Below, piece by piece: positions 8,785-16,291 of a stretch of 64,000 bases of DNA. Position numbers and translations under genes: made by a program. Below the pieces are notes generated by a model. It had not been told where the DNA came from and ran no database searches. It saw only the letters and a program-made list of their open reading frames with translations. Position 1 is the first letter of the stretch; every line of letters starts with the position of its first letter. Source of the stretch: Bradyrhizobium sp. Ghvi (GTDB lineage: Bacteria > Pseudomonadota > Alphaproteobacteria > Rhizobiales > Xanthobacteraceae); NCBI RefSeq assembly GCF_900115265.1, contig NZ_FOVU01000009.1, positions 1-64,000 on the forward strand, written 5' to 3'.

Positions 8785-9171
8785 ATGAGTGACAGGTCCG
8801 TGAATTCGAGAGCTGGCCGCCGCGCTACGCTGGCCGCGTTCACCAGTTTCGCCCTGGTCGTCGCATCCCTGTCTCCGTCGACCGCCGCGTCTCCGACGCC
8901 ACTCAGGGCAGCGCCCGCCGTGGCGGCGCGGGGCTCTTCCGACGCAACCGATTTCAGCGCCGCGCGTCGTCACCATTATCGGCACTATCGGCGCGGACCG
9001 AACGCTGCGGGCCTCGCCTTCATGGGGCTCGCGGCCGGCCTGATTGGCGGCGCGATCGCCGAGAGCCGCCGCCAGGAATATTACGACAACTATTATTATG
9101 GCGGCCCGCGCTATTATGGCCCCGGCTACGGCTATTACGGCGGTCCGGGCTACTACTACAATCCGTACTGA
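8785..9171 (+). CDS. Exported Gly/Tyr-rich small protein
   Basis: A 128-residue protein with a basic N-terminus, a hydrophobic export signal (about 12-32, ending STAAS), a His/Arg-rich linker (ARRHHYRHYRRG), a second hydrophobic glycine-zipper-like stretch (AGLAFMGLAAGLIGGAIA) and a Tyr/Gly-rich tail (YGPGYGYYGGPGYYYNPY). It is probably periplasmic or membrane attached; function unknown. The start at 8785 is preferred over in-frame upstream starts because the signal peptide begins there and GAGGACGG precedes it. A paralogue of the same design lies at 51620-52039. Confidence 0.8.
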   Translation: MSDRSVNSRAGRRATLAAFTSFALVVASLSPSTAASPTPLRAAPAVAARGSSDATDFSAARRHHYRHYRRGPNAAGLAFMGLAAGLIGGAIAESRRQEYYDNYYYGGPRYYGPGYGYYGGPGYYYNPY

Positions 9172-9249
9172 TGTTTGCCTGACGGGCAACACACCGCGGA
9201 TGCGTCAATCCCTTCCGACAAAAACATTCCGCTTTACCGAAATTCGGAA

Positions 9250-9870
9250 ACGGCGTATGTGTCGCCCATCCCGGCTCGAGCTTGAGGGGCGATCGTCCAT
9301 CGTCACGTTCGCGAGCCGGGGATGCGGTGGACGCGGCAGCGTCGGCACGAGAAGGTGCGGGCAGGGCGGGTAGTCCCTGTGAGCCCGTAACCGCGTGGGG
9401 ACGAACGAGGCTGTTCAGTTCGTTGCGCCAACATTCCTGCAGCGCGTGTGCACACTGCTGCAAGACCCTGTGGCCGGCGAATGCGCGTACGGCAAAACCG
9501 TGTGGTCCTGGCCGTCGTTGCTACGGTCAAGCTGTCGCGGAGGTGCAGGGCGCCCGACCGGGTTAACTGCATCGTCAATTCGCGAGGGCGAGGGAGGCCA
9601 GAGAGAAAATCGGCTCCCGGGAGAGCACGGCATAAGCCGTCAAACCACTGCGCAGGGAAGGCCGAGTGATTGGCACCACCTGTATGCTGCTGTGCGGTCT
9701 TTTTGCGCTACATCTTCGCGCAGCAGACCGCGGGTGCGAGGTCAGCACCCGGCCTTCCCTGCGCCCTCTTGAATCAGAGGGACACGAGATCAAGCATAGC
9801 TCGGGCAAAATGCGCCGCGAGGCCGCGAAGGCGTGTCTGCGACACTCGTCGCCAAGGCTGCAGCGCGTCC
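9250..9870 (+). repeat. Dispersed structured intergenic repeat of the Bradyrhizobium type
   Basis: About 600 bases with no convincing reading frame but many strong stems. It starts near the segment gtgtcgcccatcccggctcg and includes ctcccgggagagcacggc, a 15-bp perfect inverted repeat (9649-9663 with 9749-9763) and a final hairpin (9763-9768 with 9775-9780). I recognise this sequence type from memory as a multi-copy intergenic element of Bradyrhizobium and Rhodopseudomonas; copy number here cannot be checked. Hypothetical proteins are sometimes annotated on such elements and should be treated as artefacts. Boundaries are approximate. Confidence 0.65.
9649..9763 (+). other. Folded core of the repeat: long stem enclosing two hairpins
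   Basis: The outer stem (9649-9663/9749-9763) is 15 perfect base pairs. Inside are a ten-pair stem with one wobble (9686-9695/9716-9725) and a small one (9731-9736/9744-9749, sharing its last base with the outer stem). An alternative seven-pair stem (9693-9699/9724-9730) competes with the first. Two further hairpins flank it: 9626-9630/9635-9639 and 9763-9768/9775-9780. This is the layout of a folded RNA or a DNA cruciform; transcription is not shown. Confidence 0.45.
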
Positions 9871-9984
9871 GGGACACGCGAGGGGCATTATTGCCGGCTA
9901 AATATTCGGCAATCGCCTCGCCGGGTCCGATGGACTTGACCCGCGCCATCAGGTTGAATGGGCAACCGGGGTTTAGGTACGACA

Positions 9985-10263
9985 ATGATGTCGAAATATC
10001 TGCTGATTCTGCTTTTGATCGCCTCGCCGGCTGCGGCGCAGGTGAAGCCTGGTCCCAAAGCCTCGGCGGCCCGTCTCGACCCCTGCGCTCCCATCGGGCG
10101 CACCGCGGACGGCAAGTTGGTCTATTCCATGAAATGCGAGAGCCTGCCGGCGCCACCAGCGGCCCCACCGCAGGCGGAACTGAAGGAGGCCCCCGCGGCG
10201 GCGGAGCCGGAGCCGGAGGTCCGGCGGAGCGGCCTGTTCGGCTGGTCTTACGACCGCAGATAA
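9985..10263 (+). CDS. Small exported proline-rich protein
   Basis: A 92-residue protein starting MMSKYLLILLLIASPAAAQ, a clear Sec signal peptide with a likely cut after AAA. The mature part is Pro/Ala-rich (APPAAPPQ, PAAAEPEPEV), has two Cys residues (LDPCAPIG, MKCESLP) and ends SYDRR. No family recognised. It stands between the structured repeat and the DUF3830 operon and is not obviously part of the latter. Confidence 0.65.
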   Translation: MMSKYLLILLLIASPAAAQVKPGPKASAARLDPCAPIGRTADGKLVYSMKCESLPAPPAAPPQAELKEAPAAAEPEPEVRRSGLFGWSYDRR

Positions 10264-10307
10264 AGGGGCGAGCGCTACTTGCGCGAAGCGCGCTGGAGTG
10301 CTCTTTG

Positions 10308-10315
10308 CTTGCAAG
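10308..10315. promoter_or_regulatory. CTTGCAAG palindrome upstream of the DUF3830-puuE-uraDH operon
   Basis: A perfect 8-bp palindrome 37 bases before the DUF3830 start. The same eight bases occur twice in the divergent promoter region of the xanthine-dehydrogenase and 8-oxoguanine-deaminase genes (16184-16191 and 16250-16257), which suggests a shared operator. Confidence 0.4.
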
Positions 10316-10352
10316 TCTCCGTGGGCCATGGTTCCGGAGCCAGAGAAATGAG

Positions 10353-10766
10353 ATGAGCAAACTCGCTATCCGTGCCGGCGAATTCGGCTTCGACGCCCGA
10401 TTCGAGGAGCAGGCGGCGCCCAAGACTGTTGCGGCGTTCCGCAGGACGTTGCCGTTCGAGAGCCACATCATCCATGTGCGCTGGAGCGGTGAAGGCGTGT
10501 GGATGCCGCTTGGCGATCTCGACTTCGGCGTTGGATATGAGAATCACACCAGCTATCCCGCGCCTGGCCAGATCATCCTTTACCCCGGCGGGATCAGCGA
10601 GACCGAGATCCTGCTCGCCTATGGCAGCGTCCACTTTGCCAGCAAGACGGGCCAGCTCGCCGGCAATCACTTCATCACGCTGACCTCGGGTCTTGAGAAT
10701 CTGGCGACGCTGGGCAAGAGCGTGCTGTGGAAGGGCGCGCTGCCGATCCGCTTTGAGGAAGTCTGA
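10353..10766 (+). CDS. DUF3830 family protein (cyclophilin-like fold)
   Basis: A 137-residue protein matching the DUF3830 pattern: an N-terminal strand, TLPFESHIIHVRWSGEGVWMPLGD, YENHTSYPAPGQIILYPGG and AYGSVHFASKTGQLAGNHF. The family has a cyclophilin-like beta-barrel and no assigned reaction. Its stop codon directly abuts the GTG of puuE with no gap, and uraD-uraH follows, so it is the first gene of the ureide operon. This context points to a step or accessory role in purine-ring or ureide metabolism. Start chosen at 10353, since the reading frame upstream runs back into the repeat. Confidence 0.85.
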   Translation: MSKLAIRAGEFGFDARFEEQAAPKTVAAFRRTLPFESHIIHVRWSGEGVWMPLGDLDFGVGYENHTSYPAPGQIILYPGGISETEILLAYGSVHFASKTGQLAGNHFITLTSGLENLATLGKSVLWKGALPIRFEEV

Positions 10767-11702
10767 GTGACCGATATCAACTACCCCCGTGATCTCCGCG
10801 GTTACGGCCGCAACCCGCCGCACCCACAATGGCCCGGCAATGCGCGTGTCGCAGTGCAGTTCGTCGTCAATTTCGAGGAAGGCGCCGAGAACAACATCCT
10901 GCACGGCGACGGCGCCTCGGAAGCATTCCTGTCCGATGTGCTCGGCGCGCAACCTTGGCCGGGCCAGCGCCACGCCAATATCGAATCCATGTTCGAATAT
11001 GGCTCGCGCGCCGGCTTCTGGCGGCTGTGGCGGGTGTTCAATGAGCGGAAGTTGCCGACCACCGTGTTCGGGGTCGCCAATGCGCTGAAGCGCAATCCGG
11101 AAATCGTCGCGGCAATGAAGGAGTCCGGCTGGGACATCGCGAGCCACAGCCTGAAGTGGATCGAGCACAAGGACATGACGGAAACGCAGGAGCGCGCCGA
11201 GATTGCCGAGGCGCTCCGTGTCCATACCGCGGCCACCGGCGCGCGGCCGCTCGGCTGGTACACCGGGCGCTCCTCCATCAACACCATCAGGCTGCTGATG
11301 GAGGAGGGCGGCTTCCTCTATCTCTGCGACTCCTATGCCGACGATCTTCCCTATTGGGTCAAGGGCGCGAACGGCAAGCAGCTCATCATTCCCTATACGC
11401 TTGACGCCAACGACATGCGGTTCATCAACCCGCAGGGCTTTTCCGAAGGCGAGCAGTTCTTCACCTATCTCAAGGATGCCTTCGACGTGCTCTATGCGGA
11501 AGGGCAAACGGCACCGAAGATGATGTCGGTGGGACTGCACTGTCGTCTCGCCGGCCGGCCTGGCCGCGCCGCGGGGCTGATCCGCTTCCTCGACTATATC
11601 GGCAAGCACGAGCGCGTCTGGGTGCCGACCCGACTCCAGATCGCGCAGCATTGGCACGACAAGCACGCGCATCTCGCCGCCGACGCGTTCGAGATCAGGT
11701 AA
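10767..11702 (+). CDS. puuE: Allantoinase PuuE (polysaccharide-deacetylase fold)
   Basis: A 311-residue cytoplasmic enzyme that would open the hydantoin ring of allantoin to give allantoate. It is the metal-independent PuuE type, not the amidohydrolase type: PRDLRGYGRNPPHPQWP at the start, FVVNFEEGAENNILHGD, the ESMFEYGSRAGFWRLWRVF motif, SHSLKWIEH, RPLGWYTGRSS and MMSVGLHCRLAGRPGRA. It starts with GTG directly after the DUF3830 stop, and uraD-uraH starts five bases after its own stop, so the three genes are one transcript. Confidence 0.95.
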   Translation: MTDINYPRDLRGYGRNPPHPQWPGNARVAVQFVVNFEEGAENNILHGDGASEAFLSDVLGAQPWPGQRHANIESMFEYGSRAGFWRLWRVFNERKLPTTVFGVANALKRNPEIVAAMKESGWDIASHSLKWIEHKDMTETQERAEIAEALRVHTAATGARPLGWYTGRSSINTIRLLMEEGGFLYLCDSYADDLPYWVKGANGKQLIIPYTLDANDMRFINPQGFSEGEQFFTYLKDAFDVLYAEGQTAPKMMSVGLHCRLAGRPGRAAGLIRFLDYIGKHERVWVPTRLQIAQHWHDKHAHLAADAFEIR

Positions 11703-11706
11703 AGAC

Positions 11707-12597
11707 GTGATGGCGGAAGTCTCGCTCGCCGATCTCAATGCCGCAAGCAAGGCCGATTTCGTCGCGGCGCTCGCCAATGTCGTCGAATATTCACCGTGGA
11801 TCGCCGAGCAGCTCGCCGGCAAGCGGCCGTTCGCGGGCATCAATCAGCTGCACGCGGCACTGATGGCGGCGATCCAGGCAGCCGAACCCGACGTGCAGCT
11901 GGCGCTGATCCGCGCGCATCCCGATCTCGCCAACAAGACCCAGCGCGCGGCGGGCCTGACGGAAGAATCGATCGGCGAGCAGAACAGCGCCGGCCTCGAC
12001 CGGCTCTCGGACGCGGAATACGCGACGTTCGAGCGCGTGAACAACGCCTATCGCGAAAAGTTCGGCTTTCCCTATATCATCTGCGTGCGGCGTCACACCA
12101 GGGACTCGATCCTGCGCGACTTCGAGACGCGCCTGCGCAATATCGCCAAGACCGAGACGCGGCGCGCGATCGAGGAGATCGGCCGCATCTCGGCGCTGCG
12201 GCTTGATCAGCTGGTCGTCGCCAACGACAAGCTGAAAGTGCACGGCCGGCTCTCGACCCATGTGCTGGACAATCATGCGGGCAAGCCGGCATCCGGAATC
12301 GCGGTGGAGCTGGTCGAGCTCGCTGCCCTCGGCCAGAGCCGCGTCATCGCTCGTACCGTCACCAATGCAGACGGCCGCACCGACCAGCCGCTGATCGGCG
12401 GCCGCCCCCTGCCGATCGGGCGCTACGAGCTACGGTTCGGCATCGCCAAATATTACGTCGAGCGTAACGTCCAGCTCGCGGATCCCCCGTTCCTCGACGA
12501 GATCCCGCTGCGCTTCGCGATCAGCGAACCGGAGGGGCACTACCACGTGCCGCTGCTGGTGACGCCTTGGAGTTACTCGACCTATCGCGGGAGCTAG
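11707..12597 (+). CDS. uraD: Fused OHCU decarboxylase (UraD) and 5-hydroxyisourate hydrolase (UraH)
   Basis: A 296-residue bifunctional enzyme of the ureide pathway. Residues 1-165 are OHCU decarboxylase with the key His in ALIRAHPDLANK (His71) and the FGFPYIICVR strand (120-129). Residues 176-296 are a transthyretin-like HIU hydrolase with RLSTHVLD (His185), GHYHVPLLVTPWSYSTY and the C-terminal tetrapeptide YRGS that marks true hydrolases. Together they convert 5-hydroxyisourate to S-allantoin. The start is GTG at 11707 or ATG at 11710. Its stop overlaps the stop of the convergent dehydrogenase gene at a CTAG. Confidence 0.95.
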   Translation: MMAEVSLADLNAASKADFVAALANVVEYSPWIAEQLAGKRPFAGINQLHAALMAAIQAAEPDVQLALIRAHPDLANKTQRAAGLTEESIGEQNSAGLDRLSDAEYATFERVNNAYREKFGFPYIICVRRHTRDSILRDFETRLRNIAKTETRRAIEEIGRISALRLDQLVVANDKLKVHGRLSTHVLDNHAGKPASGIAVELVELAALGQSRVIARTVTNADGRTDQPLIGGRPLPIGRYELRFGIAKYYVERNVQLADPPFLDEIPLRFAISEPEGHYHVPLLVTPWSYSTYRGS

Positions 12598-15314
12598 CCG
12601 CCAAACTTGTCGTGCAGTGCCGGAAACAGCCGGTCGGGCTTGAAAGGCGGCGCCGTGAAGCGGATGCCGGTGGCATCTGCAATCGCGTTGCCGAGCGCGG
12701 CGGCAACCGGATTGTACGGGCTCTCGCTCATCGACTTCGCGCCTAACGGTCCGATGGTGTCAGACGTCTCGGCGAAGAACACTTCGGTGCGCGGCACATC
12801 CGCGAAGGACGGCAAATGATAGTCGCGGAACTTGGGATTGGTGACGCGACCCTGCGCGTCGATCACCATCTCCTCGTAGAGCGCCGCACCCAGCGCCTGC
12901 GCGACGCCGCCCTCGACCTGGCCGCGGCACTGCATGGGATTGGCGACGACACCGGCATCGGCAGCCTGCACGCTCCGGAGAATCCTGACCTCGCCGGTGC
13001 CCTTGTTCACGGCGACGCGAAAGCCCTGCACGTTGAAGCCGACCGAGCGGGGCGAGCCCTCGGAATTGCCGTGACCGGCCAGAGGACGACCGCCTTCGCG
13101 CGCGAGCCTGGCGAGCTCGACAAAGGACATTCGCCGCACGCCGCTGACGACGAACTCGTCCTCGAGCGTGCAAGTCGCGGCATCGCAGAGCCACGCGCCG
13201 GCGGCCGCCGCCTTCAACTCAGTCGCGAGCTGCGTGGCCGCGGCCTGCGTCGCCTTGCCGGCCACGAACAGGCCGGTGCTGCCATAGGCGCCGGTGTCGT
13301 GGCCGCCATGGGCAGTGTCGGACTGGCGCAGGCGGATCCTGTCGACGGTGGTCGCAAGGACAGTCGCGGCGATCTGCCGGTGTACCGTGCTGGTGCCGTT
13401 GCCGAACTCGGCGGTGCCAACGGTGAGCTCGAAGCCACCGTCGTCATTGAGTGTGGCCGTGGCATCCGCGATGTGGCCGGCGGGCGGCACCGTGTCGATC
13501 ATGGTCAGTGCGATGCCGTCGCCGGTCAGCCATTCCGGCGACAATTCAGGTGGCTGGTCCGCCTGCATCGCGTGCTCGACGAGATCAATGCACTGGTCGA
13601 GCCCGTAGGAGCCGTAGAGCACGTCGTGGTATTCGGATTCGGGCGGCGACAGCATGGGATCGCCTTGCCTGATGATGTTGCGGCGGCGCATATCGTAGGG
13701 GCTGATACCAAGCTGTCGCGCCAGCTCGTCGATTGCAGCTTCCACCGCGATGACGGCCTGCGGCAGGCCGTAACCACGAAACGCGCCTGCGGGCACCGTG
13801 TTGGTGTAGACGACGAAGCCGTCGACGCGCTTGTTGGGGCAGTTGTAGACGGCGATGGATTCGGACACCGCGTGGAACATCACGGAGGGCCCGTGATTGC
13901 CATAGGCACCGGTGTTGGAGAGAACGTCGAGCTGCAGCGCGGTGAGCTTGCCCTCGGCATCGGCACCAGCCCTGATGTGAACGCGCATCGGATGCCGCGT
14001 CGAGGTGGCGATGAACTGCTCCTCGCGGGTGAGCTCGAGCTTGACGGGCCGCCCGGTTTTCAGCGCGGCCAGCGCCAGGATATCCTCGACAAACATCTCC
14101 TGCTTGCCGCCGAAACCGCCGCCGACCCGCTCACAGAACACACGGACCTTGTCGATGGGAAGTCCAAAGATGCCCGAGAGCGCGCGCCGGGTCAGGAACG
14201 GCACCTGCGTCGACGTGCGAACATTGAGCACGCCTGTCGCGTCGAGCCAGGCAAGGCCGCCATGGGTCTCCAGCGCCGCATGTTGCACACGGTGGCTGTG
14301 GAAGGTGCCCTCGTAAGTGACGGCGGAAGCGGCGAGGGCGGAGGCGACATCGCCGAACTCGCCATGGATCTCCGCGACGAGATTGCGCTGCGCGTCGGCG
14401 ACTCGGTTCGCGGTGGTGCGATCAGGATGTACCCGTGGCGCGCCCGGCATCATCGCCTGCTCCGGGTCGATCAGAGCGGGCAAGATCTCGTACTCGATTT
14501 TCAGTCGCCGGCAGGCCTCCTCGGCGGCGGCTTCGCTCTCGGCGACCACCGCGGCGACCTTCTGGCCGATGAAGCGGACCACGTCGTCGAGGACACGGGT
14601 GTCCTCGGGATCCATCCAGTCCTTCTCATGCCGCGCTGTCGAGAACAGCACCGATGGCGCGTCCTCATGCGTCAGGATCGCGTGGACGCCTGCTACGGCC
14701 ATCGCCGCCGATCTGTCGATCGCGACGAGCCGGGCATGCGCATGCGGCGAGCGCAGCAGCTTGATGTGCAGAAAGTTGTCGACCTTGGTGTCGAAGGTGT
14801 AGCGCGCTTGGCCGCGGACGACGTCGGGCCCGGCCGGCGCCGGCAGGCTGCGGCCGAACGCGCCGCCGGCTTCGACGCTCTCCTCGACGTTGATCTTGCC
14901 GTGGATCGCGTCCTCGATCGATCGATAGCCGGTGCAGCGACAGATGTTGCCTTTCAATGCAGCGTCCAGATCGGTGCGCTGGGCCTGGTTCAGCGAGGCG
15001 CAGGTCAGGATCATGCCGGCGGTGCAGAAGCCGCACTGGAAGCCTTGGGCGTCGAGGAACGCCTGCTGCATCTGGTGCGCATGCTCGCCGCCGAGACCTT
15101 CGATCGTGGTGATGGGCCGTCCTTCCGCACGAAACGCGGGGATCAGGCAACTATGCACGGGCTCGCCGTCGAGCAGTACGGTACAGGCGCCGCAATCGCC
15201 GGCGTCGCAGCCCTTCTTCACTCCGAAATGGCCGAGCTCCCGCAAAAACGTGCGCAGGCATTGGCCGGCGCGCGGCGCTTGCGGGAATGTCGTGCCATTG
15301 ATTTCAAAGCTCAT
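12594..15314 (-). CDS. Xanthine-dehydrogenase-type enzyme: [2Fe-2S] and molybdopterin domains fused
   Basis: A 906-residue molybdenum hydroxylase. The N-terminus has a plant-type [2Fe-2S] cluster (Cys36, Cys41, Cys44, Cys56) and a second [2Fe-2S] domain (Cys94, Cys97, Cys125, Cys127 in CGFC and CRC). From about 165 on it is the molybdopterin subunit with GGGFGGKQ, AGAFRGYGLPQ and GPLGAKSMSE near the end, where the base-catalyst Glu is kept. The FAD subunit is a separate gene overlapping by four bases. Canonical bacterial XdhA joins Fe-S with FAD instead, so the subunit split is different here. Context indicates hypoxanthine/xanthine oxidation, but related enzymes use other N-heterocycles. Confidence 0.92.
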   Translation of the reverse strand: MSFEINGTTFPQAPRAGQCLRTFLRELGHFGVKKGCDAGDCGACTVLLDGEPVHSCLIPAFRAEGRPITTIEGLGGEHAHQMQQAFLDAQGFQCGFCTAGMILTCASLNQAQRTDLDAALKGNICRCTGYRSIEDAIHGKINVEESVEAGGAFGRSLPAPAGPDVVRGQARYTFDTKVDNFLHIKLLRSPHAHARLVAIDRSAAMAVAGVHAILTHEDAPSVLFSTARHEKDWMDPEDTRVLDDVVRFIGQKVAAVVAESEAAAEEACRRLKIEYEILPALIDPEQAMMPGAPRVHPDRTTANRVADAQRNLVAEIHGEFGDVASALAASAVTYEGTFHSHRVQHAALETHGGLAWLDATGVLNVRTSTQVPFLTRRALSGIFGLPIDKVRVFCERVGGGFGGKQEMFVEDILALAALKTGRPVKLELTREEQFIATSTRHPMRVHIRAGADAEGKLTALQLDVLSNTGAYGNHGPSVMFHAVSESIAVYNCPNKRVDGFVVYTNTVPAGAFRGYGLPQAVIAVEAAIDELARQLGISPYDMRRRNIIRQGDPMLSPPESEYHDVLYGSYGLDQCIDLVEHAMQADQPPELSPEWLTGDGIALTMIDTVPPAGHIADATATLNDDGGFELTVGTAEFGNGTSTVHRQIAATVLATTVDRIRLRQSDTAHGGHDTGAYGSTGLFVAGKATQAAATQLATELKAAAAGAWLCDAATCTLEDEFVVSGVRRMSFVELARLAREGGRPLAGHGNSEGSPRSVGFNVQGFRVAVNKGTGEVRILRSVQAADAGVVANPMQCRGQVEGGVAQALGAALYEEMVIDAQGRVTNPKFRDYHLPSFADVPRTEVFFAETSDTIGPLGAKSMSESPYNPVAAALGNAIADATGIRFTAPPFKPDRLFPALHDKFGG

Positions 15315-16138
15315 GGCGGCGCTGCCCCCAGGAGCTCAACGCGAATCTCTTCGGCGAGCCGCAGCGTCATGTGCTTGCGCCAGAGCGGCTTGCCATGAAT
15401 GTCGGTGTGATAGAGATCGTCGGTAATCTCCTCGACCACAGCGGCGCGAAGCGCGTCCGCGTCCGGCAGCTTTGCAAACGATATCTGGATCGGGCGTATG
15501 GTGGAGGCGGTGACCGTCAGCTTCAGCGCACCGTTGCCGTCGAGGCTTCCGATCAAAAGTGCCGCGGAGCGGCCGACCGGCGCGAGCGAGATCTGGCGAA
15601 ACGCGGAGCGGCGCTTCAGTGCGGGAAGCGGTATATCGATCTGCCGCAGCAGGTCGCCCGGCGACAGGCGATTGCGCTGGTTGCCCGTGACGAATTCGGC
15701 GACGGGAATCCTCTGCTCACCGCCGCCGGCTTTCCAGATGGTACAGACGCCGTCGAGCGCGGCGGTGAGCGAGATCATCGGGCCCGCCGGCAGGGACATG
15801 CAGAGATTGCCGCCCACCGTCGCCGTCTTCCAGATCTTGAAAGAGGCGAGGAAGGCGCGGCAGCACCGGCTGACCAGCGGCGCTGCGAGCCAACCAGGCG
15901 GGCAGGCGAGCGCATCGAGTTGCGAGATCGTGCAGGTGGCCGCAATGCTGAGGTGGCTGTCCGTGATAACCAGGGCCGGCCATTTCAGATCGGTAAGATC
16001 GATCAGTCGCGTGAGGTGAACTTGCGGCTCCGAGAACAGCCACGTGCCGCCCGCGAGCCAAGCATCACCTGGCGTCCAAACGGGCAGTTCGGAGCGCGTT
16101 TGCGGATGGGAGACCGCTGTGATGGTATTCAAGTCCAT
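15311..16138 (-). CDS. FAD-binding subunit of molybdopterin dehydrogenase
   Basis: A 275-residue protein of the CoxM/XdhA-FAD family. Visible are the N-terminal PGDAWLAGGTWLF loop, where the family usually has AGGT binding FAD, a second flavin region around TATVGGNLCMSLPAGP, and the C-terminal CO-dehydrogenase flavoprotein domain with FRQISLAPVGRSAALL. It would pass electrons from the molybdenum/Fe-S protein to NAD or another acceptor. The stop overlaps the ATG of the fused subunit (ATGA), indicating translational coupling. It is divergent from the 8-oxoguanine deaminase gene. Confidence 0.92.
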   Translation of the reverse strand: MDLNTITAVSHPQTRSELPVWTPGDAWLAGGTWLFSEPQVHLTRLIDLTDLKWPALVITDSHLSIAATCTISQLDALACPPGWLAAPLVSRCCRAFLASFKIWKTATVGGNLCMSLPAGPMISLTAALDGVCTIWKAGGGEQRIPVAEFVTGNQRNRLSPGDLLRQIDIPLPALKRRSAFRQISLAPVGRSAALLIGSLDGNGALKLTVTASTIRPIQISFAKLPDADALRAAVVEEITDDLYHTDIHGKPLWRKHMTLRLAEEIRVELLGAAPP

Positions 16139-16181
16139 GGCTGCGATAGCGCCTGCACCGGGTGAATTGACTCGAGGTAAA

Positions 16182-16257
16182 GTCTTGCAAGACCAGCGCC
16201 AAGTGGCAACAACAAGTCGCGATAATTACGCTCTCGGGCTGGTCCTTGCCTTGCAAG
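16182..16257. promoter_or_regulatory. Two CTTGCAAG operators in the divergent xdh / 8-oxoguanine-deaminase promoter
   Basis: The 153-base region between the two divergent genes holds a 12-bp perfect palindrome GTCTTGCAAGAC at 16182-16193 and a second CTTGCAAG at 16250-16257, 66 bases apart. A third copy precedes the DUF3830-puuE operon at 10308. No regulator gene is visible in the cluster, so the binding protein would be encoded elsewhere. Operator function is inference. Confidence 0.45.
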
Positions 16258-16291
16258 CCTGCCGTCAGCGAATGTGGGGAGAAGCAGGCGC

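Noticed and set aside
9575..10471. A 298-codon reverse frame across the structured repeat and DUF3830
   Set aside because: Crosses the repeat and two better-supported genes on the other strand; no domain.
12816..15398. An 860-codon frame opposite the molybdenum hydroxylase
   Set aside because: Same antisense artefact; the other strand has complete Fe-S and molybdenum motifs.
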